Assembly: GCA_001969505.1 (NCBI GenBank)
Contig: LSSK01000442.1
Span: 1 to 10,561, forward strand
DNA from: Zancudomyces culisetae
Lineage: Eukaryota > Kickxellomycota > Harpellomycetes > Harpellales > Legeriomycetaceae
Direction of reading: 5' to 3'
Length of the DNA: 10,561 nt
The translations under genes and the position numbers were made by a program. The notes under the pieces were generated by a model, which did not search any database, was not told the DNA's origin, and worked only from the letters and a program-made list of their open reading frames with translations. Numbering within the stretch: the first letter of the stretch is position 1; every line of letters starts with the position of its first letter. Shown one piece after another: positions 8,001-10,561 of the stretch.

Positions 8001-8352
8001 ATTTTCGGATTCCACCAACTTTTCAGATTCTGCTCCTGGCCTCTCCACTTCCCTATTAAATCCCAGCATAGCTCAAAACCTCAATCCCGATCTTCCTTCA
8101 AAATCTACCCCCCGGATCGGTTTACCGTCTACCTTTTCTGCAACCAGCGCACGAAACAACGGTGCTTTCTTGACTCAGACAAATTATGGTGCATCAGCCA
8201 TGGTATCCAAAGTTCCTGTTGATATTGAGAAGATTGGCGAGGCTAACAATCACAATTCTGCTAATAACACTACACTCAAGCACACTAAGCTGAATTCGCT
8301 GTTAACACCACTGAAAATGCTTCGTAAATTCAAAAACAAAAACTACAAATAG
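5032..8352 (+). CDS. Kinesin motor protein, kinesin-6-like (main exon)
   Basis: Numbering takes the codon at 5041 as residue 1. The motor occupies about 1-475: P-loop GTTGSGKT at 66-73 after GKNGLLFTY, switch I NASSSRSH at 315-322, switch II LVDLAGSE at 357-364, then NNINLSLMALKRC, GSKLTRLLQ and closing NVLEFAHVA. ATP-driven microtubule movement follows from these motifs. GKNGLLFTYG and the long central insertion are typical of kinesin-6 (MKLP/Klp9), which acts on the anaphase spindle midzone and in cytokinesis; subfamily is inferred. Inserts in the motor are an acidic serine patch (161-178) and a Gly-rich AT-hook-like RRGRPPK (238-244). After the motor come KKPK and KRRRAKS (612-618) basic clusters, a coiled coil (about 650-808), a Ser/Thr/Pro/Asn-rich tail (820-1075) and a basic C-terminus with TPLK. 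At over 1,100 residues it is longer than usual. The frame is open upstream to 4939; the first in-frame ATG is 5047, which would drop the first motor strand, so an upstream exon is likely. Confidence 0.9.
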   Translation, partial: VVSVSMKVLNDKEIEVYRRMVDTSGKRERYLFAGVLPETVTGDTLYGKTTAEMTRKLITGKNGLLFTYGTTGSGKTYSMQGTDTQPGLIYRAVGEVLHRIQRLNRQGMYAKGLENGVLFEGGYSLRPKCATQVEWCNDLRVVDPKIRPIFGERGLIESVESLYSKEEGEESESSSDESVDEYTNTGVYRYALYLSCYEVHNEVVYDLLDLKALTGMEGPSGVTSTGAGRPGAKGQGGGTGRRGRPPKVKPIDRTLDIQTPEELRGLGKRSLLLRSETGKGIHTFLDELTEVRISTATDMVRVLMHAQIRRNVNSTGLNASSSRSHAICVARVVKWKATRDLNPHEIIPVSAEVTMSTLTLVDLAGSERAKSTRNVGDRLVESNNINLSLMALKRCMDSLRFNSEVPPNQMQLVPYNGSKLTRLLQPSLEGGAKTVMLVCIDPNQVSGPIRGPGTWETLNVLEFAHVASTIVLSEKQNKTITRSTVRADPSNLPHFMSPTKTKLKNPHLPTSNNNTLLSPSQSAPVLIESDEEDYNQSLAQLMLANNSRRPSEAPMNGTSLNKSTFPDSIPLIKLGRKRTIDLVNQFEFAPGNSKKPKTDLLLSLFDGKLVSAFPKRRRAKSLSDISTRHKDTENNDPQPVHNSNCEHSFLLGLKKEEVKDLMEQNSVLAKKVSEVEKQRDEFEFLSIKRLNAFNRLLKQAKESVSEANDRAVDIELKIRSELGAFHLQQIKKLFSEFRLMLDDAKEINDTKMSQKLKLLADYYLDFIDSRADYVSKVEFDSLQRSIMSLQKELNSVASERNMLLDQLRLHKPAISKQVSSDPTVADKQSLEIISFDPPSNSISNLSCDFSIISSSESLDSAHHSTSHPLNSFHFKPSKKPAFLTRKIFPSQHNISFNSSTNPPPPSLPTPSDSMASVPSSPLTTSFYQETSQELNKISTENNSSTLTVNNAFFGSTNHHTTDTAMFNTSSTAPTNLSSTPNTLLISSQEPFSDSTNFSDSAPGLSTSLLNPSIAQNLNPDLPSKSTPRIGLPSTFSATSARNNGAFLTQTNYGASAMVSKVPVDIEKIGEANNHNSANNTTLKHTKLNSLLTPLKMLRKFKNKNYK

Positions 8353-8889
8353 CTTTGATATTTTTTTTTACTTTTTTTTTATACCACTTTTGTAAATATA
8401 TCACGTATTTTTAATATACTAATCAACATATCTGTATCGGTCTGACTAATAGTACTCTAAGGTTGTTGTAAAGTCGGCACTTACGATCCCAACCAGGCAT
8501 AGAAAATCTTCAAATACTTAACTGACCAAAGTCTAGTATACAAGTTTTCAGGTAGAGTAAGATAAACTAAACGTGGTGAGTGAGTGGTGGTGGGTGGGGG
8601 TGGTATACAAGCGTGCAAGCACCAAATAGATGGGTATATGATTATAGCAGACTTTGTTGTATTTGATATTTTCTCACATGCTGTACGATTTAGTTCTTTG
8701 TTGTACCAACTATTTCACAAAAACCAAAATAAAATGAAATAAACAAAAAAAGAAAAACAACAGCAACTAGAAGTCTGTCATGACAATTTTTTTTTTTGGG
8801 CTGCTAACAAGCAAAATTGAAAAAAATCTAGATCAAGCTAACAGAATGGATTTCCTGCTATAAATAGTCCGGGCTATATCGGCCATTGA
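8353..8889. other. 3' flank of the kinesin gene and intergenic DNA
   Basis: Two T9 tracts (8361-8369, 8372-8380) follow the stop closely and would make a U-rich 3' UTR. AATAAA occurs at 8728-8733 and 8738-8743, about 375 nt after the stop, and could be poly(A) signals. A G-rich patch lies at 8574-8603. A TATAAATAG (8859-8867) precedes the small ORF at 8890. I see no other gene. Confidence 0.45.
8574..8603 (+). other. G-rich GGTGG-type repeat patch
   Basis: About 30 bases consist almost wholly of G and T (GTGGTG, GAGTG, GGTGGTGGGTGGGGGTGG). There are only two runs of three or more G, so a three-tier G-quadruplex is not complete; a two-tier fold is possible. It stands out sharply from AT-rich surroundings. 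Confidence 0.5.
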
Positions 8890-9138
8890 ATTACATTGGA
8901 CGTTTTGAATATTAAAGAATTAGTCTCGAGCTATTTAGTATATTCTAAAGTTCGCATTGTAGATAAACAAAAAATGTTCCCGAACACTTTGCGTGTTGAA
9001 CGTAATGATTTCATTGGAATCGCCAAACTTTCATTGACCATAAATAAACCAAAAGTCTGTTTATACATTCAAAAATATATTATACACTTTTTTCAAGCGT
9101 GGTCCTCAGGAAAATTGAGGAAATTGTATCAGGAATAG
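8890..9138 (+). CDS. Small orphan ORF or gene fragment, function unknown
   Basis: The frame is open from after a TGA at 8887-8889 to TAG at 9136-9138. The first ATG is at 8974, giving 54 residues (MFPNTLRVERNDF...KLRKLYQE). The residues before it (DVLNIKELVSSYLVYSKVR) also look protein-like, so the true 5' end may be an upstream exon or may be lost. A TATAAATAG lies at 8859-8867. I do not recognise the family and see no catalytic motif. Its mixed composition (Arg, Glu, Trp, Asp) is less like a chance AT-rich ORF than the other short frames here. A decayed retroelement fragment is possible. Confidence 0.3.
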   Translation: MTLDVLNIKELVSSYLVYSKVRIVDKQKMFPNTLRVERNDFIGIAKLSLTINKPKVCLYIQKYIIHFFQAWSSGKLRKLYQE

Positions 9139-9950
9139 AAAAAAATAAGGTTTCATAAAGAACCTAGATCCAATATTGGTGATCCGAAAACACCCTGACT
9201 TTATATTATTTCTAGTACTAAGTGTTAAACTAAGATAGTCCGATACCTCTAGTAAATGAAAAACTATGTGGTTGGCAGGATTTCGGATCGCTTTGTAGAA
9301 TACTAGGGTGGAGGGATTGTAGGAATTGTTGGTTTATATGACATTCCTCCCTCAAACCCCATTACTCTCCCTCTCCCAAAAAAAACGATAATACCGTGTC
9401 CAGCCATAAAAAAAAGAAAAAAGAAAAGTACATTTTCCTTCATCTTCTCCCTGGTTAATACTCAGAGCTATGATTTTAGTGCAGAACCTTTACGGGAAGG
9501 AAAACAATAGTATTAGTTTTGGTGTGCGTATATGGATTTGATGATCACAACTCAGGTTAATCACTAAGATCATATTTGCCAAAAGTGATAATTAAACACA
9601 AAAAAAATACAACTTGGTGGGATTAGAACTTTATTCATTATTATGTTATAAATACGGTTTAAAGATCTTAAACAAAGGTCAACAGAATATATATCTAATA
9701 TATTTTAGGAGTAGAGTATATTAGATTCTTGTAGTTTAATAAAATGGAAATTTGAGTCATACTATTTACATCATATAGACAATATCACTTGACAACAATA
9801 CTCATAGAAACTAGATTACAGGTAAATTATAGTAGTATAATAGGTATACTGTAGATTGAATAAAGTATTTGTAGCAATATTAAACATAATTTGAATATGT
9901 ATAAACTGTAATTGTACTAATACTATACGTAAACCTAAAAATAGAAACGA
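9139..9950. other. Intergenic DNA upstream of the secreted-protein gene
   Basis: No gene is supported. It contains a 9-bp inverted repeat GATCCGAAA (9181-9189) / TTTCGGATC (9281-9289), G-rich TAGGGTGGAGGGA near 9304-9316, a C-rich tract (9346-9377) and poly-A/AG stretches near 9405-9430. From 9600 on it is plain AT-rich sequence. Confidence 0.5.
9349..9377 (-). other. Possible G-quadruplex motif on the minus strand
   Basis: The plus strand carries four C-runs: CCC (9349-9351), CCCC (9357-9360), CCC (9369-9371) and CCC (9375-9377). Read on the minus strand, four G-runs of at least three are separated by loops of 3, 8 and 5 nt. One loop slightly exceeds the usual limit of 7. It lies about 620 bp upstream of the gene at 9999. 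Confidence 0.45.
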
Positions 9951-9954
9951 AACC

Positions 9955-9963
9955 ATATAAATA
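9955..9963 (+). promoter_or_regulatory. TATA box of the secreted-protein gene
   Basis: ATATAAATA lies about 36-44 bp before the ATG at 9999, the right place for a TATA box with a short 5' leader. The AT-rich background weakens the case. Confidence 0.45.
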
Positions 9964-9998
9964 CAAGATAGACAACATAGATACATAGAAAATAAGAA

Positions 9999-10561
9999 AT
10001 GCACGTCAATATCAAAAGTATATTGTTGCTGATTCTAGCATCGATATCAGCAAACGCACAAGAATCAATAAGAAACGATGATACACATTTAAAAAATGCA
10101 CGTCAATCGCAAAAAATCGAATTAACCAAATTAGAATCGAATAACGATTTATATCAAAATGTTGATATAGAAAATAAATTAGATGAAAATATCCCGAATC
10201 ACCTGAATAAGTTCACAATACATCAAGATGCAAACCAATTAAATTTATATAATACAGTGGAGAATAAAAAACGGTGGGAAGAAAAAGATGAAAATAGTCA
10301 AGTAGTAACCAAAAATAAAATAGCTGGAGAGCAATCATCAATCAAAGTAGAATTAAAAAATGTAATTAAACAAATGCAAACATTAGAGAATGATGATAAT
10401 AAATTGAATTTACTGCACTGTAGAGGAGGAAACAGAGTCAATAACAGTGCGCCACGAGCACCTCACAAATCACAGAAACCAGCTCCATGTAAACCACCAC
10501 ATAGACCGCCACCACATAGACCACCACCACATACTCGCCCAACACATAGACCAGCTCCATG
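9999..10561 (+). CDS. Secreted His/Pro-rich repeat protein (3' end beyond window)
   Basis: The frame starts at ATG 9999 and stays open for 187 codons to the window edge, so the stop is not seen. Residues 1-20 form a signal peptide: MHVNIKS, a hydrophobic core ILLLILASIS, then ANA before Gln, a good cleavage site. Residues 21-140 are an Asn/Lys/Glu/Asp-rich hydrophilic region with no domain I recognise. A CRGG motif near 145 is followed by a Pro/His/Arg-rich region with PAPCKPPHRP and PPHRP units, plus Cys spaced by the repeat. The mature protein is probably secreted, extended and cationic. His/Pro-rich repeats can bind metals or surfaces, but no specific role can be given. It is the first gene of its own unit after a long intergenic gap. 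Confidence 0.75.
   Translation, partial: MHVNIKSILLLILASISANAQESIRNDDTHLKNARQSQKIELTKLESNNDLYQNVDIENKLDENIPNHLNKFTIHQDANQLNLYNTVENKKRWEEKDENSQVVTKNKIAGEQSSIKVELKNVIKQMQTLENDDNKLNLLHCRGGNRVNNSAPRAPHKSQKPAPCKPPHRPPPHRPPPHTRPTHRPAP
10479..10561 (+). repeat. Nested tandem repeat coding PPHRP units
   Basis: Four 15-bp units starting CCACCACATAGACCG run 10494-10508, 10509-10523, 10524-10538 and 10539-10553; the last two are diverged. The 11-mer CCAGCTCCATG occurs at 10479-10489 and again at 10551-10561, so a higher-order unit of 72 bp (24 residues) seems to be restarting at the window edge. Period and frame agree (multiples of 3). Confidence 0.75.

Noticed and set aside
9181-9289. 9-bp inverted repeat GATCCGAAA / TTTCGGATC as transposon ends around a small element
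   Set aside because: The enclosed 91 bp has no coding sequence, there is no flanking duplication and no second copy is visible; it is too short to support an element.
9816-10004. 62-codon minus-strand hydrophobic frame
   Set aside because: It overlaps the promoter and start of the well-supported gene at 9999, and its composition matches AT-rich background.
1-10561. CRISPR array, bacterial operon or phage module
   Set aside because: There are no regularly spaced repeats with unique spacers and no close-packed genes with ribosome sites. The tRNA, introns, LTRs and kinesin point to a eukaryote.

Overview
The window looks like AT-rich nuclear DNA from a eukaryote. The evidence is a tRNA-Gly gene with eukaryotic A and B boxes, LTR-type retroelement remnants, a kinesin motor gene with probable spliceosomal introns (GTAAGT donor, CTAAT branch-like motifs, TATATAG and TTCCAG acceptors), and a gene for a secreted His/Pro-rich repeat protein. 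An early-diverging fungus fits the Asn/Ser/Thr-rich proteins, short introns and kinesin-6-like motor. That placement is a guess; nothing here fixes the taxon.

Layout. Positions 80-599 hold a tRNA-Gly(GCC) gene cut in two. A 445-bp TG...CA element sits exactly at the T-loop/T-stem boundary and is flanked by a perfect 4-bp duplication (GATT). A second copy (691-1122) has its own 4-bp duplication (ATTT). A third, diverged copy (about 1131-1549) follows almost at once, a fourth decayed copy lies on the minus strand (about 1596-2034), and a possible fifth lies near 2540-2740. I read these as solo LTRs of one family piled up at a tRNA locus. About 2.0-4.0 kb is AT-rich and has no gene I can support.

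From 4002 to 8352 lies a coding block on the plus strand: a low-complexity ORF (4002-4556), a short exon-like ORF (4642-4833) and a long kinesin ORF (to 8352). An 85-nt intron (4553-4637) joins the first two in frame, so all three may be one kinesin-6-like gene of about 1,355 residues. The join into the motor is not settled: the expected RxRP motif is missing or degenerate, and two acceptor choices give different frames. The motor has intact Walker A, switch I and switch II motifs. It also has an acidic serine-rich insert and an AT-hook-like GRPPK insert, followed by basic nuclear-signal-like clusters, a coiled coil and a long Ser/Thr/Pro/Asn tail.

After 8352 come intergenic DNA with a G-rich patch, a small orphan ORF (8890-9138), a C-rich tract that could form a G-quadruplex on the minus strand, and a TATA-led gene starting at 9999. 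That gene encodes a signal peptide, a low-complexity region and His/Pro repeats, and runs off the window end. No functional link between the tRNA locus, the kinesin and the secreted protein is evident.
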